Assembly: GCA_021795095.1 (NCBI GenBank)
Contig: JAJYPU010000045.1
Coordinates: forward strand, 1 to 12,635
Reading direction: 5' to 3'
Length of the DNA stretch: 12,635 nucleotides
DNA from: Actinomycetes bacterium
GTDB lineage: Bacteria > Actinomycetota > Acidimicrobiia > Acidimicrobiales > RAAP-2
Below the pieces are notes generated by a model. The model did not search any database. It was not told the origin of the DNA and saw only the letters and a list, made by a program, of their open reading frames with translations. Position 1 is the first letter of the stretch. The number at the start of each line of letters is the position of its first letter. Of this stretch, positions 12,615 through 12,635 are shown piece by piece. The translations under genes were made by a program, and so were the position numbers.

Positions 12615-12635
12615 GTGCGCGACCATGATCTTGGA

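Overview
The window looks like a stretch of chromosome from a GC-rich actinobacterium. The signs are very high GC at third codon positions, many GTG starts (xseA, the metallo-hydrolase, the kinase, the FAD oxidase, the DUF3039 gene, the amidotransferase and the m5U methyltransferase), a DUF3039 protein (a family I know only from Actinobacteria), a mycobacterial-type alpha-methylacyl-CoA racemase, and two genes with no Shine-Dalgarno sequence but a -10-like hexamer just before the start. A deep lineage such as Acidimicrobiia is possible, but this is inference. I see no insertion sequence, prophage, CRISPR array, rRNA or tRNA. Coding density is high, and the only gene-free stretches are about 50-210 bp.

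Layout. (1) 150-3553, plus strand: four overlapping genes, xseA, xseB, a persulfide-dioxygenase/glyoxalase-II-like metallo-hydrolase and an NAD(P)H:ferredoxin-reductase-like flavoprotein. (2) 3638-8165, minus strand: a tight operon, transcribed glpD, then an alkylglycerone-phosphate-synthase-like FAD oxidase, then an FGGY kinase, with 4-bp and 7-bp overlaps. (3) 8352-9515, plus strand: an alpha-methylacyl-CoA racemase, divergent from glpD. (4) 9516-9725: a convergent gap rich in hairpins. (5) 9726-10232, minus strand: a stand-alone Lrp/AsnC-type RAM-domain protein and a 71-residue Cys/His protein. (6) 10276-12614, plus strand: a DUF3039 protein, a class I glutamine amidotransferase-like protein and a TrmA/RlmC/RlmD-type m5U methyltransferase. 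The last 21 bases hold nothing that can be called.

How the genes may work together. XseA and XseB form exonuclease VII, and the next two reading frames overlap them, so translation of a thiol/sulfur-type hydrolase and a flavin reductase may be coupled to the nuclease. The kinase-oxidase-GlpD operon is the most interesting part. It would pass a phosphorylated glycerol-type compound between three enzymes, yet the kinase has replaced three of the six residues that contact glycerol in E. coli GlpK. The substrate may therefore be a substituted glycerol or another polyol. One hypothesis is 1-O-alkylglycerol (ether lipid) turnover, with the neighbouring racemase handling methyl-branched chains. The remaining genes look like ordinary actinobacterial housekeeping or conserved hypothetical genes.
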